A stretch of DNA of 64,000 nt from positions 23,761 through 87,760 of the forward strand of contig NZ_MECL01000063.1 in the NCBI RefSeq assembly GCF_014596445.1, in the 5' to 3' direction. The position numbers were made by a program, and so were the translations under genes. Positions 1 through 8,878 of this stretch are shown here, piece after piece; the first letter of the stretch is position 1, and each line of letters starts with the position of its first letter. Origin of the DNA: Streptomyces sp. CBMA29. GTDB taxonomy: Bacteria; Actinomycetota; Actinomycetes; Streptomycetales; Streptomycetaceae. Under the pieces are notes generated by a model. That model did no database searches and was not told the DNA's origin. It saw nothing but the letters and a program-made list of their open reading frames with translations.

Positions 1-1070
1 CGGTGCGCGTGGGCCGGGATGCGCCGCGCCTCGGCACCCAGCAGACCGAGTGCCTCCTCGTGGTGGCCGAGCACTTGAAGGCACCAGCCCCTCGCCATGG
101 CGGCGGGATCCGCGACGTGCCGGGTGCCGTAGCGGCTGCTTGCGTGACCGCCGGCATAAATGGTGCCCGACGCGGCGGCGAGGGCGGTCCCGGTCGGCGC
201 CGTACCCGGAAGCGAGCCTTGAACCGGACCCGCCGGCGAACGCATGGCCGGGCCGGAGAGCAGGCTGTCCGCCTCGTCGAGCGCGCGGCGGCAGCGAAGG
301 TCGTCACCGTTGAGGGCGTGGCCCTGGGCCAGGCGTAGCAACGCCCGCACCTGCGTGGCCGGGGACGCCGTGAAGCACGCCGCAGCGGAGGCGAGTTCGA
401 CGGTGGCGGCGCCGTCGTCGCAGTAGAGCGCGAGCAGGGAGCGCCGCAAGACGGCGTTGGCCTCCATGTCGGGCGAGCCGACGTGCCGGGCGAGTGAAGT
501 CGTAGTGCGCGCCCAGGCTAAGGCAGACCGTTCGTCATCGGCCTCCTGGCACATCCAGGCGATGAACTCCGCGTAGCGGCCGGCCAGGGACAGCAGTCGC
601 TCGGCTTCGGCGCCGTGGGCGTGCGCCGCCATGCCGCGCAGGGCACGCACTTGTGCGGCCGCACTTTCCAGTACGGCCCCCGGACCGGCGCTCTGCGCGG
701 TGGCCCGCAGACCGTCCAGGACGCTTGTCAGCGCCGCGACGACCGGGGTGGCTGCACCGTCGGACAGTGTGGCGGGCAGTGCGGGCAGGGCGGCCTCGTC
801 GGATAGCGCCCCCGCGGACGCCAGCCCTGCGGGGGCGCCCGCGCTTCGCGCGGTGTCGTCGGTTCGGCCCGCACCTAGCACCGCGAGGAGGCCGCCACGG
901 GCGCTCAGCGCCGCGTCACAACTCGCTGCCAGTTCCCGAGTTGGCGTGCGCAGGCCGTTCTCCACCTTGCTCAGGTGTCCCGGAGAGTAGTGCGTCCGCG
1001 CGGCGAGATCCGACAGGGACCACTGGCGCTCGCCCCGGTACTTGCGCAGTCGCGTGCCGAATGATTCCAC
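1..1070 (-). CDS. XRE-family regulator, cut by the window edge
   Basis: An N-terminal helix-turn-helix is clear in residues 1-60: LSDLAARTHYSPGHLSKVEN is a classic Cro/C1-type recognition unit. The remaining roughly 300 residues are Ala/Leu-rich and helical, as in Streptomyces XRE regulators with TPR-like sensor tails. The start is GTG at 1070 with GGAG about 8 nt upstream; the frame stays open to the left edge, so the C-terminus is missing. It is divergent from the cyclase operon starting at 1275 and shares a ~200 bp promoter region with it, so it may control that operon (inference). Confidence 0.8.
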   Translation of the reverse strand, partial: MESFGTRLRKYRGERQWSLSDLAARTHYSPGHLSKVENGLRTPTRELAASCDAALSARGGLLAVLGAGRTDDTARSAGAPAGLASAGALSDEAALPALPATLSDGAATPVVAALTSVLDGLRATAQSAGPGAVLESAAAQVRALRGMAAHAHGAEAERLLSLAGRYAEFIAWMCQEADDERSALAWARTTTSLARHVGSPDMEANAVLRRSLLALYCDDGAATVELASAAACFTASPATQVRALLRLAQGHALNGDDLRCRRALDEADSLLSGPAMRSPAGPVQGSLPGTAPTGTALAAASGTIYAGGHASSRYGTRHVADPAAMARGWCLQVLGHHEEALGLLGAEARRIPAHAH

Positions 1071-1274
1071 GGTGCGCTCCAAGGTCTTGCCTGTTGCCGA
1101 ATGACAAGGCTAGCGGGCAACTACTGCGCACGCGTGCGGTATCGGCCCATCCTGGGAGGACTGTGGACCACGGCCGACAGGCTGCGGGGGCGGTAGCTCC
1201 CAGGACGCAGGTGGCATGCGAGTGGGCCACGGGTGCGGGCCCAACGGCACCCGGACGGCGCTGAGAGGAAAAGG

Positions 1275-2291
1275 ATGCTCATCCGGGACCAGGATTACGT
1301 CTTACTCAAGGACGGCCGGATCCTGGCGGTGCACGGCCACTGCCACCCGCCCGGACACATGGTCGGAGAACTGGCCTTCGTGCCGTCCACGGCGGGTAGG
1401 TATGCGCTGTTCGGGTCTCGGTACCGCAAGGCGTACGTGGCGGACGGGCGGGGGATGTCCGAGCGGGAGAGGGAATTGGTCCGCTTCCCGACGGGCACCT
1501 GCTTCGACCATGCGCACCCCTTCTCGGCGAAGTCGATCGTGCCGCTCTCCCATGTCGACCTGCACCTGTCCGCCACCGTCGACCCCCGCACCGACACGGT
1601 GCCCGGCTCCTTCCTGCGCCGCTACGCAGAGTTTCATCTCGACGAACTCGCCCGCATCCTGGGCGACGCGCTGCCTGCGGGACCGCTCGGACTCACGGGA
1701 TCGGCCCGCCTGCTGCTAGGGGACCCCACCGTGAGGGATATGCACGACTACGACGTGGTGTTCGAGGTGGGTCCAGAGGCAGCCGTCCGTATCACCCGGC
1801 GCCTGTGGGCCTACGGCTGGGCCCACTCCGAGGCCCGTCTGCGAGAGCACGGCAAGGACTGGCGGATCCGGCTGCGCACCGGGGCGGGCATACTTTGTCC
1901 TTTTTTCCGCTACGAGGACCCCGACGACGCGCCCCTCGCCGGCCTCACCACAGCCCGCACACTGTTGCGGAGCGTGACGGTCAGCGGCCGGGTGGTGGCG
2001 GACGCGCACGGCGCGTATCTGCCGACCCTGCTTGCCATCGTTCCCGAACACGTTTCAGCCGCGATGCCCGGTGAGGTGGCGCGTCGGCTCCCAGTCCTTG
2101 TCAGTCACATGCGTGACCGCGGCGACTTCCACAAGGGCGACCGGGGAACGTTCACCGGGGACCTCTGCCATCTAGGCACCCCGGCAGGCGACTTGGTGGT
2201 CCTCTCGGTGGTGGACGGGGCGGACTCGCGGTTGGAAGACTCGCCTTGGCCGCTTCCCGGTCGTCCGGCATCATCGGCGGGCGGCCGATGA
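1275..2291 (+). CDS. Nucleotidyltransferase-like protein, first gene of Pycsar-like operon
   Basis: 338 residues from ATG 1275, preceded by GAGGAAAAGG. Around residues 140-160 there is GSARLLLG followed by MHDYDVVF, which resembles the G-S...D-x-D signature of nucleotidyltransferase folds. The N-terminal part has several His residues (HGHCHPPGH). I do not recognise a specific family. The stop overlaps the start of the next gene (ATGA), so the two are translationally coupled. An in-frame GTG/ATG further upstream (1233) is possible but has a poorer ribosome site. A nucleotide-modifying role is inferred from the fold-like motif and the neighbouring cyclase. Confidence 0.6.
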   Translation: MLIRDQDYVLLKDGRILAVHGHCHPPGHMVGELAFVPSTAGRYALFGSRYRKAYVADGRGMSERERELVRFPTGTCFDHAHPFSAKSIVPLSHVDLHLSATVDPRTDTVPGSFLRRYAEFHLDELARILGDALPAGPLGLTGSARLLLGDPTVRDMHDYDVVFEVGPEAAVRITRRLWAYGWAHSEARLREHGKDWRIRLRTGAGILCPFFRYEDPDDAPLAGLTTARTLLRSVTVSGRVVADAHGAYLPTLLAIVPEHVSAAMPGEVARRLPVLVSHMRDRGDFHKGDRGTFTGDLCHLGTPAGDLVVLSVVDGADSRLEDSPWPLPGRPASSAGGR

Positions 2292-2842
2292 CCCCGCTCT
2301 CCCCCGATCTGGCCGCGCGGGCCTGGCGACAGGCGGTGGCAGACTGCTGGAGTGACCGCTTCGGGGCGGTGGCGGTGACGCACGAACGGGTCGACCTCCG
2401 CTCGCTCAACAGCGTGATCGAGCTGGTTGCACCCGCCCCCTATGCATCGGCCCAAGCACTGCTACGTGCGTTCATCCGCGCCGGGATCGCCCCGTACCCG
2501 CCCGTCCTCACCGGCCCACCCCCGGGCGGCACGTTGCTGCTCGGCCCGCTGGTCGAGCGTCATCCAAACGGGTTGCTGATCCTTGACGGGGTCCACCGCT
2601 GCCTGGCTGCATTCTGCCAGGGCCTGGGCACCGTGTGGGTCTCGGTGCTCACCGCCGAGACCCATCCGCCTCCGGCGGGATCGCCCGTGCCGCTCACCGA
2701 GGTCACGCCCTCCGCGTCGGCGCGCACTCGCACTCCCTTGTTCCGGTACACCGGCAACCCCGACTTCCGACCGACCGACGACTTCCTCTCACGGGCGCAG
2801 ACCAGCGCCCAGCGGGAGATCGAACACCTCCGCGGACCCTAG
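2288..2842 (+). CDS. ParB/sulfiredoxin-like protein
   Basis: 184 residues, overlapping the upstream gene by 4 bp. The central motif LILDGVHRCLAAFCQGL matches the D-G-x-H-R loop of ParB-nuclease/sulfiredoxin-like domains, which bind or cleave nucleotides. The C-terminus ends in a short helical segment (SREIEHLRGP-type). The usual DNA-binding half of ParB is absent, so this is not a chromosome partition protein. It sits between the nucleotidyltransferase-like gene and the Nudix-like gene in the same operon; a role in nucleotide signalling or effector control is inference. Confidence 0.55.
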   Translation: MTPLSPDLAARAWRQAVADCWSDRFGAVAVTHERVDLRSLNSVIELVAPAPYASAQALLRAFIRAGIAPYPPVLTGPPPGGTLLLGPLVERHPNGLLILDGVHRCLAAFCQGLGTVWVSVLTAETHPPPAGSPVPLTEVTPSASARTRTPLFRYTGNPDFRPTDDFLSRAQTSAQREIEHLRGP

Positions 2843-2917
2843 AGTGCGTCCCCCGCAGAACGGAAACGTCTTCGCGGACCGCGGAGACATCAAGCAGTAA
2901 GCAGAGACGAGGACCCC

Positions 2918-3541
2918 ATGACCAACGCCGACTACTCCTGGGACCAGGAATCGGACCTTAACGACGACCGCCTGGAGGCCGCCGTCGTCCCTCAGCGGTA
3001 CGCGCTGACCGCCCCCCAGGTGGTCGTCAACAGCGCCAAGGAGATCCTCGTGGTGGATCCGCACCCGGCTGGCACCTGGGACACCTGGATGTTCCCCTAC
3101 GCGTCGCTCATCCTCACTCGCGATGAACTGGCCGCCGCCCCGGACGGCGGCGCCCGCCCGGCCCTGGCCCTCACAGAGGGATCCACGTTTCGCGCGCTCT
3201 CAAAAGCATTGGAACAGTTGCGCGTCAGCCGCCAAGACGCCTACGTATCGGCCATCCAGACCGGGGTGAACAACGTCATCGCCGACCTGAACGGCACCTG
3301 GAGCGGGACACCGTTCTATACGAACTACTCCCTCAAGTTCTCCAAGACGTCGAACAGTTACACCGCCTATGAGTTCAGCTACTTCCTCAACCGCGTCGCC
3401 GCGTTCGATCTGGAACTTCCGCATGTGTGGATCGAGCCGTCCCGACTGGCGGAGGAACTCGTCCGGTCCGAGACGCCGTTCGGCCGCAAGGTGTCGTCCA
3501 ACGTGGTGGACGCGCTGTCCGCCATCCAGTCGAGCATCTGA
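2918..3541 (+). CDS. Nudix-like hypothetical protein in the cyclase operon
   Basis: 207 residues, 75 bp after the previous gene. Residues 28-65 (ILVVDPHP...TWMFPYASLILTRDEL) look like the first strands of a Nudix fold, but I see no full Nudix box (GX5EX7REUXEEXGU), so hydrolase activity is doubtful. The central part (YTNYSLKFSKTSNSYTAYEF) is aromatic-rich and the end is helical. Nudix-like domains accompany second-messenger defence systems in other bacteria; assigning that role here is inference from context. Confidence 0.5.
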   Translation: MTNADYSWDQESDLNDDRLEAAVVPQRYALTAPQVVVNSAKEILVVDPHPAGTWDTWMFPYASLILTRDELAAAPDGGARPALALTEGSTFRALSKALEQLRVSRQDAYVSAIQTGVNNVIADLNGTWSGTPFYTNYSLKFSKTSNSYTAYEFSYFLNRVAAFDLELPHVWIEPSRLAEELVRSETPFGRKVSSNVVDALSAIQSSI

Positions 3542-3578
3542 CCCCCGCGGGCCGGAAGGATGAACAGAGGGTGAGCAG

Positions 3579-4970
3579 ATGACCTACCAGGTCCTGACTG
3601 ACGAGAGCCCGGGCAAGATGGCGCTCCCGGTGACCCCGTCACAGGTGTGGATCATCTCGACGCTGGAGGTCGCCGTCTCCTGGCAAGACGACCACCACCT
3701 GATGCTCGTCCACCCGAGCTATCCGCTCGCCGGACAGCACAACAGTCCGCTGCACGACGAGGGTTACTGGGCACCACCGTTCGTCGCCTACCCGGTCCCG
3801 ATCGAGTTCTCGCCGCCCACGACGGCCGGATCCCTGTTGCGGCTCGCCACCGAGGCGGCGGACCGCATCGATATCGAGCGGGACCTCAACCACCTCGCCT
3901 ATCAGATGGGCCTACGGGACATCCAGCTCCGGCGCCGCAGCCCCTTCCTGGAACTTAAGGTGTCGCCGCGCTCCCCGAGCACGGTGAAGGCTTACTACAT
4001 CCTTCGGCACGGCCTGGTGGGCGTCGACACTTCCAGTTCCCGCAACCTAGCCGACCCCGAGCAGCGGCGCGGCTACGTTTTCCTGCCGCTGCTCGGGTAC
4101 CTGAGAGCGACAGAGGTGCGTCCCGGCGAGGAGCACGGCCGCAGCGAACGCTGGTTCCTCGGCAAGCCGCTGATGAGCAACGTCGAACACGTCCTCCAGG
4201 AGGAGATGCGTCGGCTCGTCATCAGCGAGGAAGGGCTCGACGTACAGCCGGAGCTGTTCCATCGAGTGGAGCGCGGGGTGCTGTGCGTGGTGGACCTCGC
4301 CGGATACGGGACCGCGTTGCGATACGCCTTCGAACACATGCACACCTTTTCCACCACGGCGGAACGGGCGCAGGACGAGTTCCGCAGGCGGGTCGCGCAC
4401 GAGTTGCACACCATGCTGGGCGATCTCGGGACCACCCAGGCTCAGTTTGCGGGCGACGGGTTCGTGGCCGCTTTCCCTGAGCGGGCGTTCACGAACACGA
4501 CCGCCCTGATCACGAACATCGTTACCCGTTGGGAGGTTCTTGTGGGCCTCATCGAGCAGCTCAACGGCTCCATACGCTCGCCCGAGAAGCGCGTTGGCAC
4601 CCGCATGGTGCTCCACCAGGGCGACTACAGCTACGGCCGGATCGCCGGCACTCGCAGTTTCGCCGCCGCCTTTGACGGCACCGCGGTGATCGAGGCAGTC
4701 CGGCTGGAACAGGGGTTGGCGACGGCCTCGAAGGAGAGGAGTGCACCCATGTTTACGTCCCTTCCTCGGCGGTCGCATCTGATCGCGGTGAGCGGGCAGC
4801 TCGCGGAGCAGGTGAAACCATTGGAGTCGGGGACGGGGTCGCCGTTCGGCGGGTGGACCGCGCTGGGCGAGACATCCCTGACCGCCAAGGAGTACGAGGG
4901 CGACGCCTTCGTATACCGGGTGCGGGTGGCGGAGACCGAACGGCCGTCCCCGGAAGGGGAGGCGTCATGA
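3579..4970 (+). CDS. Class III nucleotide cyclase (PycC-like)
   Basis: 463 residues from ATG 3579 with GAGGGTGAGCAG upstream. The second half is a class III cyclase domain: CVVDLAGYG places the first metal-binding Asp at residue 240 and FAGDGFVAAF places the second at 294, so both catalytic aspartates are kept. The first 225 residues are a family-specific domain I cannot name. Class III cyclases next to DUF5706 membrane proteins define Pycsar, where the cyclase makes cCMP or cUMP on phage infection. The substrate cannot be read from the sequence. The stop overlaps the next gene by 4 bp. Confidence 0.75.
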   Translation: MTYQVLTDESPGKMALPVTPSQVWIISTLEVAVSWQDDHHLMLVHPSYPLAGQHNSPLHDEGYWAPPFVAYPVPIEFSPPTTAGSLLRLATEAADRIDIERDLNHLAYQMGLRDIQLRRRSPFLELKVSPRSPSTVKAYYILRHGLVGVDTSSSRNLADPEQRRGYVFLPLLGYLRATEVRPGEEHGRSERWFLGKPLMSNVEHVLQEEMRRLVISEEGLDVQPELFHRVERGVLCVVDLAGYGTALRYAFEHMHTFSTTAERAQDEFRRRVAHELHTMLGDLGTTQAQFAGDGFVAAFPERAFTNTTALITNIVTRWEVLVGLIEQLNGSIRSPEKRVGTRMVLHQGDYSYGRIAGTRSFAAAFDGTAVIEAVRLEQGLATASKERSAPMFTSLPRRSHLIAVSGQLAEQVKPLESGTGSPFGGWTALGETSLTAKEYEGDAFVYRVRVAETERPSPEGEAS

Positions 4971-5770
4971 CCTCGACCCCGGCTGGTGACCCCATATCCG
5001 TACCCGTACCTGGCACTCCGTCCATTCCCGAATGGGGAAGAGAGCCCGCGCACCTGGACTTTCTTGGCAAAGCCGCCGCCGCGACCGAGGATCTGCTGGT
5101 CGGCACGGTGGCCACGATCCGGGCGGGCAGGCTGGGCCGTGGGCTTTGGCACCCCACCGGCTTCGCGACTTTCGAGATCGCCCAAGTGCCCGCGCTGGGC
5201 CTCGTCCGGGTCCACTTCTGGCCGCACGGCCTCCGTCGGGGCCTCTCCGGCCACCCGACCATCCACCAGCACTGCTTCCGTCTGTACTCCCGTGTGCTGG
5301 CGGGCGAATACCGAGAGTCGCAGTACGGGGCCGTCGACTCGGGCCCGTGTGAGGCGCCGCCCGGCGCGCAGCGCCTGCGTGTCTACGAGGTCCGACCGAC
5401 GGGGACGACGGGCAAGGACGAGTTGTACGAGACCGGCGAGGACCTCGACGTGATGCCCACGCTTCGCGCCGCCCGCTTCCCGGCTGGGACCTGGCACGAA
5501 GTCCCGGTGGGTACGTTCCACGCGACGCCCATCGCGCGCAACCGTTTCTGCGCCACGTTGGCGGTGCTTAGTCTGCCGGTCCCTGGGGCCTCCGACGTCC
5601 TGCTTGGCCACCCGGGTGGGGGTTCCTCGGCCAGCGCACGGCGTGTGGTGAGCGACGGAGAAAAGGAGTTGATGTGCCGTCAGTTCACGGCCGCCGCAGA
5701 CTCGGCCGCGTCGGGCTCCCCGGACCCGGCCCCCGCCTTTCTGGGCTCTGCTTCTCCGGACCCGCGATGA
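4967..5770 (+). CDS. Cupin-like hypothetical protein in Pycsar-like operon
   Basis: 267 residues, translationally coupled to both neighbours by ATGA overlaps. Residues 101-120 contain HPTIHQHCFRLYSRVLAGEY and a later stretch reads FPAGTWHEVPVGTFHATPI. The H-x-H...G and downstream His pattern resembles cupin/cysteine-dioxygenase metal sites. The C-terminal 50 residues are low-complexity (Ser/Pro/Ala). No known Pycsar component has this form, and the tight coupling suggests it acts with the cyclase and the membrane effector. Function unknown. Confidence 0.55.
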   Translation: MTSTPAGDPISVPVPGTPSIPEWGREPAHLDFLGKAAAATEDLLVGTVATIRAGRLGRGLWHPTGFATFEIAQVPALGLVRVHFWPHGLRRGLSGHPTIHQHCFRLYSRVLAGEYRESQYGAVDSGPCEAPPGAQRLRVYEVRPTGTTGKDELYETGEDLDVMPTLRAARFPAGTWHEVPVGTFHATPIARNRFCATLAVLSLPVPGASDVLLGHPGGGSSASARRVVSDGEKELMCRQFTAAADSAASGSPDPAPAFLGSASPDPR

Positions 5771-6288
5771 CCGCCCCCGAATCGGACAGCGCGGAGTTCC
5801 GCGCCTACGCGGGACGGCTGTTGGCCGAGGCCCGCGACGAGGTCCGGCAGGCCGACGCCAAGGCGTCCCTTCTTCTTGCCGGAGCGGGAGTCGCACTCGG
5901 AGTGGCCTTCTCTACGGCGTTCACCGGCCGGGTGTACGACCGGCCCGTAACCGACGCCGTCGCCTGGCTGTGGTGGGCGGGCCTGTGCACAGCAGTGGCG
6001 GGAGTGACGCTCCTCGGCTGGGCCGTCTGCCCTCGCACCCGCCGCGCTGCAGCGGCACCTACTCATCTCGTGAGCTACTTCGGCGATGTCGTCGACTACC
6101 CGAAGGAAATGTTGGAGGACCGCCTCGTACGAACGCTGCGGGCACCGGGCGCCTCCGTCGTCGACCAGATCTACGAGGTGTCGACGATCGCCGCCACCAA
6201 GTATGCCCTCATCAGGGGTGCGCTGCTGCTGTTCGGAACGGCGGCCGTCCTCTGCGCCGTAGCCCTCCTGGTGGGCTTCGTCGGATAG
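5767..6288 (+). CDS. PycTM-like membrane effector (DUF5706)
   Basis: 173 residues with the hallmark QADAKASLLLAGAGVALGV at the start of the first membrane segment (about 34-52), a second segment at 66-88 and a third at 151-171. A soluble 60-residue linker lies between the second and third. DUF5706 proteins are the PycTM effectors of Pycsar: on binding a cyclic pyrimidine nucleotide they damage the inner membrane and stop phage spread. It is the last gene of the operon, overlapping the upstream stop by 4 bp, which fits a cyclase-effector pair. Confidence 0.75.
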   Translation: MTAPESDSAEFRAYAGRLLAEARDEVRQADAKASLLLAGAGVALGVAFSTAFTGRVYDRPVTDAVAWLWWAGLCTAVAGVTLLGWAVCPRTRRAAAAPTHLVSYFGDVVDYPKEMLEDRLVRTLRAPGASVVDQIYEVSTIAATKYALIRGALLLFGTAAVLCAVALLVGFVG

Positions 6289-6633
6289 ACGCTGGGCTTT
6301 GCCCCTTTGCCAAGGCGGCGGAGACCCGCTGGTCCGTTCCATGCGTCCCGAATGACGTGCTGGCGTAAAACACTCATGCTGATCGACCTGCAACGATGGA
6401 TCGTCGAGCCGCCCTGGCATCTGGTCCATGGCGCGACGGTGAGAGACCCTTAGCTCGCCTGCGCGAGCGCTGCACCGGGTTGGGCGCCGGGCCGCGGCCC
6501 ACAAGCCGCAGCAGAGAATGTACGGACTGCTGGAAGCGTGGCCGAGGCCGAACTGCCGTGAGAACTGCAATCCCGTAACGACGTCAGCCCCGGCGCGTAT
6601 GCGCCGGGGCTGACGACGGCCCTGGTGGGCGGT
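6289..6633. other. Gene-free stretch before the outer att site
   Basis: No convincing gene on either strand. It holds the hairpin at 6582-6615. The sequence between the operon stop and the hairpin shows nothing I recognise. Confidence 0.5.
6582..6615. terminator. Strong hairpin next to the outer att site
   Basis: A near-perfect inverted repeat, CGTCAGCCCCGGCGC / GCGCCGGGGCTGACG, with a 4-nt TATG-type loop. It is placed like the hairpins that precede the other tRNA-Ser-derived repeats (37762, 47906), so it may be a terminator carried by an integrase end. No clear T-run follows. Confidence 0.65.
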
Positions 6634-6688
6634 TGCGGAGGATACGAGATGCGAACTCGTGAGGGGTTGCCCCCAACACGCTTTCCAA
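6634..6688 (-). repeat. Outer att site: copy of tRNA-Ser 3' end
   Basis: About 55 bp identical to the 3' part of the tRNA-Ser gene (62165-62219), except for one mismatch in the T-loop (GATGCG instead of GATTCG). Integrases that use tRNA genes leave such duplicated 3' ends at the far side of the element. This copy marks the outermost visible boundary of the stacked islands. Confidence 0.85.
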
Positions 6689-6816
6689 CTGTTCGTCCGG
6701 GTGTTCAGCCGGGTCCGTCGGTGTCCCGGCCTGCGATGGAGTGGCTCGACGACGGGTGGTTGGACCGTGCTGAACGGGGGTGAACGCAACTGGAACCGCA
6801 ACGGTCGGACGATCGG

Positions 6817-7773
6817 TCAGGCGACGCCTTCGATCAGCTTGTTCAGCGCCTTGTCGCCGGACCCGGCGAGCAGACCCGCGTCGTCCATCCCCAGGTAGAC
6901 GGCCCCGGTCGGTGCCATGGACAGATAGCCGACTCCGCCGTCGACGGCACCGAGGGGATAGAGGCGTTCTCCCGCCTGCTCGCTGAGGTCGTCGAAGATC
7001 TCGGATTCGTGGAGGGCCGCGAGGGGGTCGAGGCGGAAGGGCGAACGGGCCGCTGTTCGGCCCGGCCCCCGCTGGTCGATCTCCAGACCTCCGAATTCGC
7101 CGAGGAACCGCCGAGCGGCGTCGTGCATGACGAAATCCGCGTCGTCCTCACGGAGACGGCGTTCCCAGTCGGTGGTGGGGACAGTGCGATCCGGGCGCCA
7201 ACCGCAGCGCCGCAGGGCCCAGTCGGTCTCTGCCGACCAGCGCGTGCCGATCTCCGTCCGATGGTCCTGCTCCGGACTGTGCGGGATCACCAGGTGGTCG
7301 CCGGCGGGAACGAACGGCAGCGGTGCGGCGGTGCGGCGTTCCACGACGAGATTCTCGATCGCCGCGTACGCGTCGCCCGACAGGGGCTCCGCGTGGTCGG
7401 TACCGATGTGCACGGCACCGTCGGCGGTCATGCCGAGCAGGCTGTCGCCGCTGTCGGCGAGCCCGATGGGGCACAGCCCGGTGCCCGCCTCCACGCTGAA
7501 CCGGGCGAATCGTTCGCGCTCATCCTGGACCACGCCCAGGTCGAACCGGAACGGTGATTGCGGCATGACCGGTCCGGGCGTCCACGTGTCGGTCCTCAAC
7601 CCACCGAACTCGGCGAGGAACCGCGCCGCCGCCTCGTGCAGGGTGAATCCGGCGCCGCGCAGCGCCGCCTCCCAACGATCCACCGGTACCGCACGCTCCG
7701 GGTACCACGCGGCCGAACGCAGCACGCGGTAGGTCAGCTCCGACCACGCCGCAGGCCGAGTCTGGTCAGTCAT
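6817..7773 (-). CDS. Tandem SUKH-3 immunity protein
   Basis: 318 residues made of two similar SUKH-3 halves. Each half has W-x-x-x-L...GF/GW-x-P, then AARFLAEFGGL (first) or ARRFLGEFGGL (second), then SPFRFDL / SPFRLDP. SUKH proteins neutralise polymorphic toxins, often nucleases or deaminases, by direct binding. It lies directly behind a toxin fragment ending at 7776, the usual toxin-immunity order on this strand. Two domains in one chain suggest binding of two toxins or a duplicated interface (inference). Confidence 0.75.
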   Translation of the reverse strand: MTDQTRPAAWSELTYRVLRSAAWYPERAVPVDRWEAALRGAGFTLHEAAARFLAEFGGLRTDTWTPGPVMPQSPFRFDLGVVQDERERFARFSVEAGTGLCPIGLADSGDSLLGMTADGAVHIGTDHAEPLSGDAYAAIENLVVERRTAAPLPFVPAGDHLVIPHSPEQDHRTEIGTRWSAETDWALRRCGWRPDRTVPTTDWERRLREDDADFVMHDAARRFLGEFGGLEIDQRGPGRTAARSPFRLDPLAALHESEIFDDLSEQAGERLYPLGAVDGGVGYLSMAPTGAVYLGMDDAGLLAGSGDKALNKLIEGVA

Positions 7774-7775
7774 GC

Positions 7776-7988
7776 CTAGGTCACCGCCGTGATGTCGAGT
7801 TCATCGAGTACATGCTGACACGACGAGCAGATGGGCTTGGGCACCCCATGCTTCGGATTCCCCGCCGCCCTTGATGCTGGCGCCGTCGAACGTCCCGTCG
7901 TAGTCCTTGGGTTTGAAGCCGGCCGCACTGGTGGGCCGAGTGTTTGGAACCCGACCACTTTCGTGGACACTGGAAGTAGTTCACTCAA
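7776..7988 (-). pseudogene. C-terminal scrap of a deaminase-type polymorphic toxin
   Basis: The last 30 residues read NPKHGVPKPICSSCQHVLDELDITAVT. An HG...CSSCQ arrangement like this is typical of the zinc-binding end of secreted deaminase toxins. The upstream half has no recognisable toxin sequence and no delivery domain, so the gene is truncated. It ends 2 bp from the SUKH-3 immunity gene, which supports a former toxin-immunity pair. Confidence 0.5.
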
Positions 7989-8050
7989 GTGTCAAGTGGG
8001 AAGTGCACGATGGTTTCAAAGCGGAAGATACGAGAGCAGGCAGGAATTTA
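7963..8050 (+). mobile_element. Possible IS3-family end remnant
   Basis: The stretch begins with GTGGACACTGGAAGTAG and runs into ATGGTTTCAAAGCGGAAG, resembling the end and orfA start (M-x-S-K-R-K) of Streptomyces IS3 elements. Coding is lost after about 13 codons. It lies at the broken 5' side of the toxin scrap and may have caused that truncation. Weak evidence. Confidence 0.3.
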
Positions 8051-8180
8051 ACGCAGCACTAGCAGCGTAGTAAAACTGTCTACGAAATCGGTCGGCCTCC
8101 AGTCGTCACCCATCCCGAGCCGACGCACCACGTCGAGGGAGTCGTCGGCGGATGGCATGATTCGCAGCTGACGTGCCGTC

Positions 8181-8732
8181 GGCGTCCGTGCCGCCGTCTC
8201 CATCGCCCAGGCTCTGCGGGCCCAGGTCCCGGACGACGGCGCCGAGGTGGAGCTGTTCTCCTCGGATCTGCAGCGCACCCTGCGGACGGCCGAGGAAGTG
8301 GCCGAACTGTTCGGCGTGAAGCCGTTTGTGGATCGCAGGCTGCGGGAGAAGTCCTACGGTGAGGCGGGGGGAAAGCCGCAGGAGTGGCTGGACCGGCGCT
8401 TCGTCCCACCGCCCGCTGTCGGGGAGCGAATGGACCACGACGAGGGCGTGGAGGGTTCCGAAACCAAGGATGCGTGGGCACAGCGCATCTACACGGCCAT
8501 GGACGAGATCCTGCACAACCCTTGCGAACACCAGATCATCGTGACGCACGGCGGTTCCCTGACGTTCGTCGTGGCGTCCTGGATCAAGATGCCGATCGAG
8601 TTGGCCGGCTATGCCAGCTTCCGGGCCCCCTCCGGCAGCATCACCACGCTGGGCGAAGACGACTTCTTCCACAACCGCCAGGTCCTCAACCTCAGTGACA
8701 CCCGCCATCTCGACTCCGCCCAAGCTGCCTGA
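8181..8732 (+). pseudogene. Histidine phosphatase, N-terminus lost
   Basis: From about 8181 the frame reads [20 protein letters not shown], then [15 protein letters not shown] and later [18 protein letters not shown], all features of the phosphoglycerate-mutase-like histidine phosphatase fold. The second catalytic His (THGG) is present, but the RHGE motif that should open the protein is missing. A TGA lies immediately upstream in frame. The remaining ATG 8247 would give a 161-residue inactive fragment. Possible role before truncation is unknown. Confidence 0.65.
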
Positions 8733-8878
8733 TCCCGACATGACCCGCTACCACGGCCTGCCGCCCTCACGAGCGGCAGGCCGTCCGATGCACTGACGTC
8801 ATTTCTCGGGATCTGGCACACATTCCGTGAGGGCGATCAACGGCGTTCCGCCACGGTGACGTCCTGTCATCTGGGACC

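Noticed and set aside
4631..5896. A 421-codon minus-strand frame opposite the cupin-like gene
   Set aside because: Arg/Gly-rich shadow with no domains; the plus-strand genes are linked by ATGA overlaps.
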